Assembly: GCA_031213475.1 (NCBI GenBank)
Contig: JARUPZ010000005.1
Span: 11,355,260-11,419,259, forward strand
Reading direction: 5' to 3'
Length of the DNA stretch: 64,000 bases
Origin: Nereocystis luetkeana
Taxonomy: Eukaryota; Sar; Phaeophyceae; Laminariales; Laminariaceae
Below, piece after piece: positions 1-14,600 of the stretch; position 1 is the stretch's first letter; every line of letters begins with the position of its first letter. The notes beneath the pieces are model-generated. The model saw only the letters and a program-made list of their open reading frames with translations. It did no database searches and was not told the DNA's origin. Both the position numbers and the translations under genes were made by a program.

Positions 1-98
1 TCTGAGCGCCATACTGCCCTCTGTACCCATATTATTAGGGGGTCAACCTTCATCCCGCCCTCGCCGAGGTCCTCCTCGAGGTAAACGATTTCCCTAAA

Positions 99-1151
99 CT
101 ACACCTGGTACCTGGTATGAGATTTTACCGAGGCGTACCAGCACGGTTTTCTGCGTTCTCTGTTTTGGAACATACTGACTAGTATATCTCTAGGATTGAA
201 GAATCGACACGGACACTGGTTGTGCTTGGTTTCGATTGGTAAAGAGAATGATTTAATCTGGATAAAAACTCCTATTACGCAGAGATCGATGAGGATGTCG
301 ACCGGTACAAATAACTGTTTCATATTTAGAGCACTAATGTCGACCGGTAAAGTTTCATCTAGTAATTTAGTGTAGTGCTGCTGTGTCGTTAGTGTTTTGT
401 TTTCGTGTTTGTGGCAAATCCCCTGCGGGTAAAAAACACAACAACGTTGAGCCTAAGTTTGCTTCGTCTCTTTGTATTTATAGTTGTCCTCTTTGTCCTC
501 CATTTTTTCTTTCTGGTGTATGTTCCTTCAGTTTCCTCTCTTTCATAGATTGTATATTCCATTCCTGTCGAATCCAGTAGGACATGACATTGTATTTTCT
601 ACTCTGAGTGCTGCATTCCAATAAGCATTATAATAATCTATGCGTCAAAGATTTGTGAGTACAGCACTAAAACTTGCATCCCTCTAGGGGTAATGAATCG
701 GCACCGACCCTGGTTGTGCCGGCTGTCGTCGAATATAGTACACGTTTTTTTGTGAGGAATACAAAAAATACGTGGAGATCGACAAGTAAGTGCTACAACA
801 GTACTAAACAGCAGTTTGTTTTGTAGGCATCCAATCGATGCCGCGGTAGAATTCAAGTTCGGCTGACCGAGGTGCCTGCGAGGGGGTATATACGCATTGT
901 CCACGTTCGAGCATACAATCGCCAAACAAGTCAGATTCGTCAAGGCGTATCATCTTCATAGATAGGGAGGTTGTTGAGTCGATCTCAAGCTTTGACTCAA
1001 GGTCAGATATCACTGCCAGGCGGAAAGAGGAATTTCCTGACAGATTATTCGATACGTACATGCAAACGAGGATATCATGGGGTGGATAGTTCTCGTGATG
1101 AAAATCAGTAGGGACGAGGAGGGGGAACAGAAACTTTATATGAAGTCGCAT
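99..1151 (-). other. Three short related open stretches, possible gene remnant
   Basis: Three minus-strand open frames (323-99, 943-638, 1,151-804) share short peptide similarity. The first and third share 'DILV' followed by a Cys or Ser and 'M'. The first and second share 'HNQ' followed shortly by 'CRF'. The DNA around 200-230 and 690-720 is also visibly related. The longest frame (115 residues, 804-1,151) has no recognised domain. This could be a decayed duplicated exon or only a diverged dispersed repeat. No function is proposed. Confidence 0.2.
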
Positions 1152-1870
1152 TCGAGTTCCGATCGAAAAAAAGGCAAAAAATAAGGGGGAAGGTCATGAA
1201 TGGTCCGGAAGAACGCGAACACAGAATGACGTTTGTGCTAAACTACTGCAGTACTGCTGTTCTCTGTAGAACGACCTCGTTAAATGCATTGCCCACCAAA
1301 CACAGGATCATTAGTGCGGAAGTTGTGCGCATGGTGGCTCAGCGGCGAAAAGGTGTTGGTGGAGGTTGTCGGGCTACGCGAGGGGGAAGGCATCCGTGTG
1401 TACGTGCCGTTGTGTGTACGTGCCGTTGTGAGTGTATCACCAACTCTCGACGTGACAACGCCGAAAGCGCCCCGATATTCAGGTATTGCTCTCAGTTCTG
1501 TTCAGTCAGTGAGTCGAGCGGCTCGACTACGTCGCAACACAAGTGGTACGTCGTTTCTGTTGACTCATCGAAAACAAGACGGAAGTCCACTGCGTGTTCT
1601 GGGATCGGCCATTGTCTGTGAAAGACCTTCGGAATGACGCTGTTCGGTCTTGTGCGCATAAAGAAGTGCCACGGCGCAAGCAGTGCGGATACCGTGCGGC
1701 TGCGCGACCATGTTTTTTGTTTTTCAATAAAGCATTAATGTTCCTCCTCAAAACCTTGAATCGTTTAGGTTTTCATCGGAGATAAACGTCTTCGATAAAT
1801 GACACAACCAAATGTTGTAGTTTTTTCATCAGCTAGAAAGTGTTTCGTGAAAAACCGTGTCCCACTCTAA

Positions 1871-2018
1871 GAGTCAATCTTAACGAGGAGGGTTTTTCAG
1901 TTTTTTTCAGTATTTCCCCGACATTTCGGTATTTCCCTATAGGAAAAAACCGACAAATACCGAAATTTCGTGGAAATACTGAAATAAACCTAAAAAACAG
2001 ACCTCGTTAAGATCGACC
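1871..2018. repeat. Foldback (MITE-like) inverted repeat
   Basis: Two arms of about 70 bp are inverted copies of each other around a centre near 1,942. The left arm starts ATCTTAACGAGG and includes CAGTATTTCC and TTTCGGTATTT. The right arm carries the reverse complements AAATACCGAAA, GGAAATACTG and CCTCGTTAAGAT. A third partial arm follows at about 2,037-2,107. A near-perfect hairpin of this size with no coding content fits a nonautonomous foldback or MITE element. Confidence 0.6.
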
Positions 2019-2465
2019 CTTCAGTATTTTCTCGAAATTTCGAGAAACAACGAGGAGTGTGTTTCAGTTTTTTTCAGTATTTCCACGAATTTCGAGAAAC
2101 AAGGAGGGGCGCATGATAAGTTCATCCAGCAAGAGCAAGCTGTGCATAGCGTCGCAGAGTAGTGGTTGCGTCATCTTCTTATCAAAACCGTATGCACTAC
2201 CCTTTATTTAGTACTTTCATCATCCGTCTGATATGGTTTCGGAGCTACAGCGAATCGGTTTTGATCGGACTTTTGTCGTTCGACTCGTTTTGATCAACGT
2301 TCCTGCTCCCTCCCTTCTTTTTGTTGTCGCCTGTTTTACTGACGGTGGTAATCTGTGGCTTTGGCGTCCGGCGTACAAGGTTCGTCTCTGCCTCGCGAGC
2401 AAGACACGCTCGATATCTAAGGATTACTTTCCACTCCGACTGGTACACGCTTCGCGAGAGGAGGC

Positions 2466-2604
2466 ATGGCGCCCTTTCCCTACATGCCAATGCTAGCGAT
2501 CATGGCTAGTCTCGCAGGCCAACAGGTCGTCCAGATGAGCGTCTTCGCCTACGCGGCTTTCATGGTGGAGGACCTGGGCGTTGTGGACGACAAGGACAAA
2601 GCTG
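2466..2604 (+). CDS. Transporter exon 1 (TM1)
   Basis: The exon encodes residues 1-46 plus the first base of codon 47. It contains the first helix ([15 protein letters not shown]) and ends with acidic and lysine-rich residues ([14 protein letters not shown]) before the donor G|GTGAGG. Phase 1 matches exon 2 exactly. The ATG context has G at -3 and +4. Confidence 0.85.
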
Positions 2605-5600
2605 GTGAGGCACGATTGATTGGGTCGCGAGACCCCGCAGTGCATAGTGAGGTAAATCGCCGGAGGCCAAACTATTGATAAGATGTAAGAAGGTTCGGGG
2701 GTCTAAACTCCTCATTTTAGAAGGGTGATGACGACACTCATTTCTTTTGGTGGCTCCATGCTTCGCCCAAAATATGGAGTGTACAGCGTGGTTTTATAGC
2801 TTGGAGTAAACCAACTAGTGGCGCACATCGCGAAAACGCGCTGGAGAGGAAAACATGTACACGTGGCTTTGAGCGGGTGAAACATCGCACGCTTCTACTC
2901 ATACTACTGTGGATCTGCGCCTAGAGGTACCTGTCGACCACTAAAAATCAGGGATGTGTGTTACGGACAAAAACAGTTAGTGCGAACGTCGGGCGCATGC
3001 GTCCAAGTTAAAGTGGCGAGTTGTGTGAACGTCGCTCACGAACGTCAGACGCAGAAGCTGATAACATAGATGCATCCCCGTTCTATGTTTATATATATAT
3101 ATATTTGGCATGTGGGATACTTTCATACTGCTGTGTAATAAAGGCATCATGCGGAATGCTGGCGCAGCGACTGCAGGCAGCAGTCTCTTTGGTGTCCTGA
3201 ATTGTTTTGTGATTAAAATTTCCTAATAATCGTAGAACGTACTCGTGTAGTCTAGATTTCTACGTCGTATGTATGTGTATGTTCTTTGTACCTGTCGACA
3301 TCCAGCACCACCTATCTCCGTGCCGACTTTTCAATCCTATTAATAAAATATATACAACTTATGTGTAATCACGAATCCGGCCAGAGGTACTACGTCGCCA
3401 CGCACCTGGTATGCAGTAAGCACAGTGGGAATTCCAATGCCATCCATGCTGAGTCACCCCACGGTAGGGGGTCCACGTTTTGGGCCAAAGGTTTCTGATC
3501 GATTGAGTTCCCTACGTGAGGAACCTGCAGTGAGGATGAAAATATTACTCGTGTATTCGTTTTAGGACCGGCGCATTAACGTGGTGATCGAGTGGTGCAA
3601 AATAAAATATTTCATGTATGTATGGTATCGGGTGAGATATTGAGCTCCTGATGTGAGGGGCTCAGGAGCGTCTGGTGCATTTCTGTCGTGGGCCATCATA
3701 GTGGATGCGACAGGCACGACATACAAATTATTTGACATATAGAAACGAAAAGAAACAAAAAAACAAAGGAGACAAATCGAAAGAGAGAAAGAAAAAGGAA
3801 ACAAGATGTAACAAACTGTCCTTCCCCCCCTGCGGGGGATGTGGAAGACACTTGGAAGGAACGAGCTGGAAAACGGAAATAAAGAATAAAAACACCATTA
3901 CCTGTAAACAGAGTGAGACTAAGATCCAGGGGGAAATTACGGGCAGACCAAAGCGCGAAACACCCTCAGTTTGCGGGAGCTGTTTGTCGTAGGAGTAGCA
4001 CATCTAGGTTCACTCTGCTAGTCCGACTGGTACCTTCGTATTTTGGCTTTGTTCTCCGTCCTGCGTTCGTGAACTATGCCCAGCACCTGGGCGTCAGACA
4101 ATACGAAAGAAGCAGTGCAAGCTCGTCATCCACACACGCCACACGACTCTTTCAGTATGGCCTATAAATCATAAGAAAGAAGAGAAGGGATATAATGATT
4201 CACAGAGGATCAGCTCAAAGAAGAAGAAAAACTGAAGAAGAGCAGGTAAAGGAAGACCCCGTTCGAACCAGCTGCACCAGTTGGTGGCACGATTATGAGT
4301 AGTATATTCATGTTCTACTTAATGATCGGCCTGGTGCCTCGCCGCTCTGTCTGCCATCTTCTTGCCACTTTCGTCCACCGCAGTTTCCCTTGTACTCCTC
4401 CTGCCCCCCCTCCCTCTCCCCATGCCCTTGTTCGGGTTCTCTGTCACTCCTCGTGTTGCCCCCCCCCGCCCTCATTCCCTTGGGCATGACCCACGGCGGA
4501 TACGCGGTTCTACGATCTTAGCTCAGCCCCAGCCTCGTGCCACCTCACCACGAACTGTTCGTCTGCTTCAACGACCATCGGGTATCAATACTTTGCATTT
4601 TTCTGTAACGGGCAAACGCGCGGTCTCAACTCCAAACACCAACAAGGGGGCGAGTTCCGTTGACCCTTATTCGGTGGCTCGGAACTCACTAAGGTATTCG
4701 ACTATGCATATATACGAAGTCTTGAAGTGTCCGCCTTGTCTCGGGTTCTCTCCACCAGCCATTTCTCGAACATTACTCGACTGGGTAACCTCTCCTTGCT
4801 TTGTCGTGCCACGCCCGCCGCAAGGAAGAGCCGCCGTTTACCCATGGTCGTTTCGATTCTCTCACAAGGTGTCATCATGAGGGCCTTCCCGTACAAGAGG
4901 GTGGTCTGGCCAGTAGGAAGTCGGCGCTGGAAGCCATTGACTCCTTAAAAGACTTGGTGGTGAGCCGTTCGAAGCTTGGCAAAGTGTTCCGCTCTGAGGG
5001 TCCGCGTCTCACACCCGTACAGCAGGTCCTAATCACCTCGGCCTTCAGCATTCGGACTCTAAGGCTAAGGGGGGCGGTCATCCTATGGTACAACTCCGGG
5101 CCTAACCGTTCGAGGCATGCTCGCATGAGGCGAATCCGTCATCCGATTTTGAGCGAGAGGTCAGCATTTTCGAGGATAATGCTGCCTAGGTATAAGAACT
5201 GGGTGGTCGGTTTATACCTCTGGCCTCCTGCTTCGATGACGAGCTTGCGGTGCGGAGGTTGTCTGGTGTGGTGTTTCATAAGAGCATTGGCTCTGTCTTC
5301 TTTTCCGACACCGTGAGGCCTGCCGCTTCGAAGACAGTCACGATTGCTGTCATCATTTTCGCGAGCCCTTCAGCCGCCCTTGATACAATTCCTGCGTCAT
5401 CGGCGTACAACATGCCCCATACAGCCCTTCGCACGCACCCCAACGGCTCCTGCTTCTCTGTTCGAACTACTCCAGCATCGCTGAGTTGGACCAAATCCCT
5501 TACGATGGCTTCGTCTTGGCTGAAGCGTACTAGTACGACGTGAAACGCAGCAGCGGATAATACGTCGAACAATAACGGTGATAGTACACAGCCTTGCCGC

Positions 5601-8600
5601 AGCCCCTGCGTGACATCAAATCCGTTCAGAGTGTTCGCCGTCGTCAGTACGCACGCGAGCCTGCATGCCATCCTGGAAATTACGTATAAGTCTCAGCGTC
5701 TTGGTTGGTACGCCAAATTGTGTGAGTACCTCGCATGACAGCTCTCGGTCGACAGAGTCGTACGCTTTCAGCAGATCGATGAAGCACACGCACATAGGGA
5801 GTTTCCTCTGTCATCCGATCTCTTGCAACCGCCGCACGACGAACAACATACCTATCGTAGATCGAGCGGGACGGAAGTCGCACTGTTCCCCGGGGAGTAG
5901 TCTCATAGTAGTTGCTGAGGCGGGACGCGACGATATTAAAAAAACATATTGCCTGCGTGGGCAATAAGCGACTTCCCTCTGTAGTTGTTGCCTTCAGTTC
6001 GGTCCTTCTTTTTCTGAAGGACCTTGATGACCGCATATTTCCATTGCTGGGGGACTTATCCTGTTAACCAAACATTGACAAGGATATTGTGAAAAAGCAC
6101 TGAGCGAATACCGGGTGGTCGAGTTCGGTCGGGAGACCTTTTGCCCGACAGCTTTCCAATTTAACATCACCTTAAGTGCTTCCGTCATCACGTCATTAGA
6201 TGGTTCATCTTCAAGCGAACGTTTAAGCTGTCGCGGTGGCAAAAGGTCGATAATCGTCGGATCGACTTTCAGCGACTTCATGTTCAAGAGTTTGTGGCCA
6301 AACCCCGCCCATCGTTCACGAATTCGAATCTTATCTGATAAGAGCGTGCCATCCTCGTCCCTAATGGACTGTTCGCTCCTCGCTTTAGTCCCTTCCAATC
6401 CTACCGTACTGTTAAGGTGCTTGTAAAAGACGCTTTGGCTGTTCTGTTGTTCGCTAGGAGTCGTTCGGTTTCGGCAAGGTACGTTTCGAGATACGCATGC
6501 AGTCCTGCGGCAATCACCTTCTGCAGGCTGGCACACGCAGATCTCAGTGTCTTCCACGCGGTTCTTTCCCGGGGGTGGGCACGCAAGAATTGTCGTGCAT
6601 CCTCCCTCGCTGTCCATGCGGGTTTGAACGCGGCCAAGGTTTCGGCAGACTCACACCATCCATCAGCAGCTGTATGGCTGGACTTTGTATTTATATGTTC
6701 AAATGAAAAAAATTACAACTAATACCAAAAGTACGAAAAAAAATAAAAATTACTACAACCAAGTATATGACGTGTGTAAAAGGGCATACCTGGTATTACT
6801 CGTAGCTCTGTTGTTGCTGTTTGAAAAAACAACGAATCTTCGTACAGAACTGCTGTCTGTACTATTAATACATATTTTCACCCGCAACACCTACCTGCCA
6901 CCACACCAGTAGTAGCCGCAAGCTCGCCACCACACACAATACAAATATCACGGGGGACCATAGTAAACAGGACCAAATATTGTAAGTAAAAATAGATAAA
7001 AATATACCAGATAGGTTTTTATGTATCCCATAGGTCCCATTAACTATGGTCCCAAGTAGTAGAACAGATACCAGAACTCAACTCACGGCCAAATCACCAG
7101 TATAATATACTGGTGTGGCCCAAAAATATGTCAGGTGACACGCCATCACGCGAGACACATAACGTGCGCTGTCAACGATGTAGGGCCGAGTGTTCCACAC
7201 TAAACCTAGTAGTTTGGTGTCAGTGGTAGCATGTATGTGTCACAAGGCAAAGTTGCTGTCGGTCAAGGGGTAAACATGCTGCCTCGTAGCATATTTGGTA
7301 TGACCGGTACGGACGCCATGGGTGCCTATCTCACGGGCGGGGTCGATCGACCACAGCAGCGAGCGGCAGGAGAATCACCGCCGCCGCCACCACCTCCACC
7401 ACCACCTATCTCCTCCTACCTCCACAACGACGAGTAGCTAACACAGCGCAAGCAAAATAATCACCAGAACAGCCACCATGAGCTGGCGCCGCAACAAGAG
7501 TACTACTTGGGGTAGGCGTGGGAAGAAATCAGAAAACAAACATCGCCCGTGTAGCGGTAGCACTTCTCGGAGCTTGGGCCGCGGGTCGAGAAGAAAAACG
7601 TCGGCGTCGGGCTGGCTCCCATAGCGCTACCAGGAGTGCGGGAAAATCTTCACACACAACCGCGCCGACCTTGCAGCAGGAAGAAAGAAGAAATATATAC
7701 TTACCGTCCCGCCCCGTCCGAGAAAAATATATTTACCGTCCCGTCCCGCCGAGGGGGAAAAAGTTTTACCGCCCCGTCCGCCGAGGAAACAAATAACTGC
7801 CGTCCCGTCCCGCCGGAGGAAAACATAATTACCGCCCCGCCCCGTCGTTAAATTCTGTCCCGTTGAATTCTACCGTCCCGTCCCGTCGAGATATTTTGCA
7901 CTCGCTGTCCAGTCTCGCCAACGTTTCAGGTATTCATTTTACCCGCCCGTTCTCATTTTTCTACGCCAAACAAGAAAACTATGTCCCGTCCCGTCTCGCC
8001 ACGAATATCAGTCACTGTGCGATAAGCCTTGCAACTACCGTTCCGTCCCGTCCCGCCGTGCCACTGTAACTTACCGTCGCGTCCCACCGATAAATTATAT
8101 CCCGTTGGAAATTATCGTCCCGTCCGGTCGTGACACGGCTTCCGGCGGACATACCTTGCCTCTTCCTCTGCGAGATACATTCGCGGTCGTCTGTTCCCAT
8201 CCCTCCCCAGCACGAATTACGAAATTCAGTATCACCAGTAACCCCAACATAGATACGTGTTATCATATATTGTGCAAGTCCCAAACTACAGCAGTTAAAA
8301 ATGAAATACGTATAGAACAGCCAGTAGTTGTAGGCGTATTACACAGCTTGCTAAATTGAGTACTCCCTCTGTATCAGCTACCAGGTATGCAAGTAACCAG
8401 TCGACCTCCCAGCTGATGACGTATGTCGTCATCTAAATTTTCCAATTCGCATAAAATATGAAATTGGTCCGCACTCCGCTCCACGTTTTTCTTTTTTTAG
8501 GGCAATTAGTTGTTATATGTGCTGGTGTTGATGATCAGCAGCTTGTTGATCTTTATTTTTATATATTAATATAAACGCCTTAGGGCCGTTCCTAGCGAAC

Positions 8601-11600
8601 ATAAAAAAAAACACAACTTGTGACTTTTTGGCATGTAAAAAAAGTCACAATCCCTGACATGTCAGTTCTAAAGAAATAAGCCGAAAACGTCCCAATTCGT
8701 GACATTTTCAAATAATAAAGTAAAAAAAACTGATATTTCGAACCCAACTGTCTTTGCGAGAGGAGCCAATTATCGCGAGTGGGGCACGACCAGGCCGGGC
8801 CGGGCCGACCGCGCCTGGCCTGGGCGACCGCGCCCGGCCCGGACTGCGGTATATTCGGTTCAAGAGGCGGAGACTGACCCAGCCAGCCAGATTCCAATTT
8901 CACCGACCGTCGGCCAAGCGCGATTCGCGAGACTTAGTTTCGCAGGGCGTCTACCCGGGCTGGCCTGTGACATCCTTAGGTCCTATTATTCGCGTTTAAA
9001 CTTTGTCTTTTTTTGCTGTTTTTTGTAAATGAGTCTCCATACGCGTATATTCCCTAGCCGGTCGCCCCGGTGGTTCAAGTGGTTAACCTCGAATTCTACT
9101 TGTTTGAGTCCTGGGTTCGAGCCCCAGGTGGGTCGGGCTTTGACTTTATTTGCAAAAATAAAAATAAAAATAAAAAAGGATTCAATTGTTGAGAGCGCCT
9201 TGCAGCGTGGGTAGGCACAATTCGATGCGAGTCGACGAGGGAAGAAAAGGCTGAAATCTTCTCGCTAAAAAAATGAAGGCACGTACCGTTGCGGGAAGGG
9301 GGGAGTAGAGCCTGCTATGTGACCCCGGATCTGAGTTACGACTTGGAAGGAGAGAGAGAAGAAGATGTGCGAAGATAATGAATAAGATGAGAAAAAAAAA
9401 AAAAAACACCCGCGACATCTGCCACAACCGCAAGCTCGCAACCACGCCACCACACACAAACACCACACAGAGAGCATTCAACTCACGGCCGCACGACCAC
9501 TGCTGGTGTGGCCTAAAAACATGTCAGAGGTGACATGCCATGAAGCGAGACGTGAAACGTGTGCTGTCTCGGATGTAGGGCCGAGTGTTCGACATTAAAC
9601 CTATTAGTATAAACATAGGTTGGTGTCAATCAAAACATGTCACAAGGCGAAGTTGTTTTCTGTCAGGGGGAAAAGGTGCTGTGTCCTAGCGTATTTGATG
9701 GTGTGACCGGCACGGACGCCATGGGTGCCTATCTCATGGGCGGGGTCAAACGACCAGCAGCGAGCGGCACTAGAATCACAACCGCCGCCGCCACCACCTC
9801 CACCACCACCTACCTCCCCTTCCACAACCACCAGTAACACAGCGCAAGCACAACCATCAGAACCGCCACCATTCGCTGTCACCGCAACAACAGTAGTACC
9901 TGGGGAAGGGGTGCAAGAAATTCGGAGAAAACGTCTCCCGTGTGGTGGCGGCACTTGTGGGAGCATGGGCCGGGGGTCGAGAACACCAACCTCTGCGTCG
10001 GGACGGCTCCCTTCGCACAACCAGCAGTATGGGACAGTAGTCTTCACGCACTACCACACCGACCTTTGCAGCAGGGACGAATAAATATTTTTTAAACCAT
10101 CGCGTTCAGCCGAGGAAAATATTTATACAGCCCCGCCTCGCCGAGTGGAAAAAATTGTAACGTCCCGTCCAGCCAAGGGAAGAAATATTTACCGTTGCGT
10201 GCCGCCGGAGAAGAGATATTTTCCTCCCGCTCCGTCGTGAAATTCTGTCCCGTTGAGTTATACCTCTCCGTCCCATCGTTAAATTATGCACCCGCTGTCC
10301 CGTCCCGTCCCGCCGCGCCAACATTTAAAGTCTTACTTTTATCATCCCTTCGTTGTAATTGTTTTCCTCGCCAAAAAAGTTAGGTATGTCCCGTCTCGTC
10401 CCGCCACGATTCTCGTTCGCTGTGATAAGCCTTGATAATTAGACAAATATTAAGGGGTTCCAACACTGTATGAAGACATCTCCCATCAGGGGGGCTGCAA
10501 AGAAAAAAAACGAATGTCCCAATTGTTTTGAAACAGCCGGCCTACAGCAGTACGGTAGTAGATCCGCCTGCGCATGCGAAGTTTCAGAACCTGCCATGAA
10601 CAAAAGGCACTCCGTATATTTCAGACGGAAATCTACACAACTATTTGAACTTCACCACGAAGAGAGCACACAACTCCCAGCGGATGAACACACACGCACG
10701 CACACACTTGCTCAGCAGCTGGAGGAGCGCGCAAAAGCTCGCAAAGCACCTCTACGGCGCGTACGACTCTTGCTAGTGCTGTTAATTACTACATTCCTCG
10801 TTTACTGTACAAACACGTACTACTCTTGCGCACAGCTGTCACACTATAGAGCCGCGGCAAACAGCACCACAAAAGCCGCCGCAGCAACAGCAGCAGCACG
10901 AGCAGGGATTTACAGGTTTTTATGTAACTCCTGTAGGGGTGGGTGTTTCACTTTTCTACCTCATGCGAGCAGCTTAGCTGGCTGCTGCTCTTGTGTTTGA
11001 TAGTGTTCGGGAGGGGGGCACCGATGCAAAGTCAGACGAGAAATAAGCGATAATGTTCTCGCCGGCGGATATTTCTTGGATGCCACGCAGTGCATCATCG
11101 CGAGACCCGTACAATTTTATGTTCTCTTTTGAGTCGCCTGTGATACATGACCACAGTCCATGCCGCCTCGTTGTATTGTGTATAAGCCCCTGCCAAAAGG
11201 GGTATCACTATTTTTTACCGGGAACACGTTGTACGTATTAAATATTAGGTATGTACATATATCCACGTCGAGCGTGCTGCACGTCCTCCATGCTTCAACA
11301 ATTCTTTGAGATTTCTACAATGCCCGAGCATGTTGCAGTATATTTGGCTTGTACAACTGTTGAAGTTAAAGCTTTACACAAAAAAAAATATGAGCAAGGT
11401 TCCCCTCCGGGAGGTGCCTAGAGGAGTGGCGCAAGAGCGATATAATACTCGTAGTAAATCCAGCCCAACTGTTTAGGAGTATTACCAAGCTGCATCCAGC
11501 CGCCATTAACGTGAAGAACACACACAGATTTTTTGGAGCACAGACTATACTATTTGCGGAAAATGTGTAGGATCATCAGTGCAAATTCAAGGCCAGCACT

Positions 11601-14600
11601 CGAATTGGAGATCGGACCCTATCTTCTCTGGCCGAACCGGGAGAGGCCGCACCCTCCGCGGCTTTTGACATATCCTCTTCGCCTCCTGTTCACGCTAGGC
11701 GACCAGACTCCGTGAGGCATACAGGACGGGGTCTTTGGTGTCGGCCGAGTCGGATAAGCCTACGCCGCAGCAGGAGCGTCACGGTGAATATGGTTCCAAC
11801 GGTGTCTACGAAAACAAATTTGCACTAACAGCACTAGCCGACAAGTGTCACATGCATCGTGGAGTTTGATTGTGTTCTGAAGGCGTTAGTACTCTTCTGT
11901 AGCTGCTAAGAAATAAATAGAGATTATGAACGACTACATGTGTCCATGTATGAACGCGTTACGCTAACCCTGCAACACGTTTCGTTACGGACTATTGAGG
12001 GTATGATTATGCCTTTCCCCGTCGTGCCTACTACTGTAGAGACGCGTGGAGTACGCACTCGGTGATACTCGGACCCACGAGTTCACTTCATTTGGGACGA
12101 CATTCGCCAAGTACAAAGTAACTTCATCCGGGACGATATTGTGCATTCCCTTGTCGTGTCCAACGGTGTTTACCAGCTTCGACTACTGTGTGGAGAGCGG
12201 TCTCGGGCGCGCGTGATGTTCTTCGCTGCTGCTGGTACTGCCGTTGCTGCTGCTGCTGCCGTTGCTGTTTAGTGCAGCTGCTGTGTTGTTCGCTGTTGCT
12301 GCTGCAGCTCAAGCATTCCGCCTCACGGAGTAGGTCTGTCTGGGATATAGTATTACGCCTCTCCTCCTCGTGCGCCACCGGGCTCCCTTTCTAGGATGGC
12401 TTGCCAGGCGCAGTCACAGGCGTGTTTTGATGTGCTCTTGCTATGCCTATGATATGTTTTCGCTGCTTACCCCCGTGAGAATGGTTATTTTGCAAGTCAC
12501 ATCCTCTCGGGGATGTGTCTCCACATCTTGAAGATGAAAGACAGATCCATTTGCTTGGGAACCAGTACGAGTACCGTCTCGTAGTTGACATATTTTAAGC
12601 GTGTCGACGGAGGTTTCGTGCCAGCGTAGTGTTTGAACGATAAGGACCTGTACCCTATGCTGCTGCGGCTACTTGCTGCTGCTTAGTTTGTTGCACCAAC
12701 GTAATCGCAGGTTTTTTAACTACTCGAATTTTGCGTGGCATGACCATGGTACCCCCCATGGTATACTATGGCATCCCCGCGGCATCCCATGGTGTGGCAT
12801 AGGATTTCCTGTCACGCCGTGAGGGGCGCCGTGGCATGCTACGGGTAGTACGATGGCAACCCCCGCGGCAATCGCCACAGCACTCCATGGTAACCCCACG
12901 GAATGTCAAGGCAACCGCCACGGCACCTCACTGTTCACGGAACCTAGGTTGGGGGTAGGGTTGGGGTTGGGCTTAGGGTTGCGCTGTAGAGTTCCATGGT
13001 ATGCCGTGGGGATCCGTGAAGGGTTTGGTGCAATGCTGTGGAAGATGCCGTACAAGTGTTTGCCGCAGGTAGTGCCGCGGCGTGCCACGGTATGTCGTGA
13101 AAAAGGGCGATTATGTATATCCCCCTGTAATTACCGACTCTTCGCGCTCACTACTAGCTCGATCGACTGCTGCACGCGAAGTGTATACAGTACGCACACC
13201 GAACGTCTCGTACGTGGCACGTTAAAGAAAACAAGTGCTGGTTGCTAGTGTACGAAGGTGTTATGTGTTGCTGTGTCAGATGCCGGTTGGCAATGGATGT
13301 TTTTCCTGTGCTGCTAGCGTATTCTTCTATTTCACCCATCGTTTTTTTTAAATTCATCCTTCGGCAGTACTGCCGCACTCACAGCCTAGAGTTGCATACC
13401 GGTACGCGTTCAGCCATCACGGCCATGCGCGGGGCCGCCGGCAGTGGTCATCCCGCCGTGGCGAAGCCCACAATGTAAGTAGCATTATCATACCCATGCC
13501 TCCAGATATACCAGATATATATGCGGGCAGTACATACAAGCCCTCCGTCACGATGGGTGCAATAGTAAACAGGAACAAATCTACTCTAAGATGTTGATTT
13601 CCGTGTCACGTAGACGCTTAAATTACAAACATGGAGGCTATGAGCTTTTCGAATTGTACCCCAGGTTTCAGGATAGAATGTCGACGCTAACAAACATGAC
13701 CTTAATCTCGCTGCACAAATAGTCCAGCGAGGAAGTCTTTATTTTTTTTTTCCACGGCAGCAGTATGGTAGTAAATGCATTCACTTGTCATACGAAAACG
13801 ATACTCGTTCTGAAAGGTACGTAACTGGAATCATACTGGTACATGGTGTGGTGTGGATGATACAGGAGGTAACGAGTCGACAAGCAGTTACCTGGTGCTA
13901 GGTACACTAGAATGCGTGCCATGAAATAAAAGTTCATAATGCTGTTGTCTATGTATACATACGTTCCCGACCCAAACCCCAAGGAAGACACTCACTGGTA
14001 CGTATACGTCGTCGATGCACGTTGGAGGGGCGGGAATCACGATCAACGGCAGCACTCTAATACGTTTTTCGGTACCTGACTTGCACCTTTTTAGGAGGCA
14101 GCAATTGACCTTCTCGTGCTTTTTATGGGTTCCGACAAAAAGTCCCAAAAGAAACGAATGCACAAGCACGTCGTGGCGTCATTTCCGATCAAAACGGGGG
14201 CCCGTGGAGCGCCCCACAAAGAACGATATCCAACTGAAGCCCATGATGTCCCGTGGTATAAGGTGGATATTTCCTACTGATCCGGTGGATTCTCACGGGA
14301 AGACCACTGGCGTACGTGCTCCTGACGGCCGTGGTGTTTCACGGTATACAGTAGATATTCTCGATTAATTTCGCTTGGTCTCACGAAACGACCACGACAT
14401 TCCATGGTACAATGTGGGAGCCTTCGGGAAATCCCTGCTAATATCCCGGTAGCTCCAACAAAAGTTTCCGTGGGACGTCCCACGCGATTCCACAGCTTTT
14501 GTTTCATGTTTACAGAAAACTTCAACCCAGGCTGCATGACAGATACAAGACCATACCGTAACCCCCGATATAATTGCGTTCGATATCCGGCTGGAACGGT

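Larger units (their letters stand above)
1..2420. other. Upstream intergenic DNA
   Basis: No exon with coding character was found on the plus strand before the transporter start. The minus strand has three short, related open stretches, annotated separately. A foldback element lies at 1,871-2,018, and a third partial copy of its arm is at about 2,037-2,107. No TATA box or other promoter element can be named with confidence. Confidence 0.5.
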
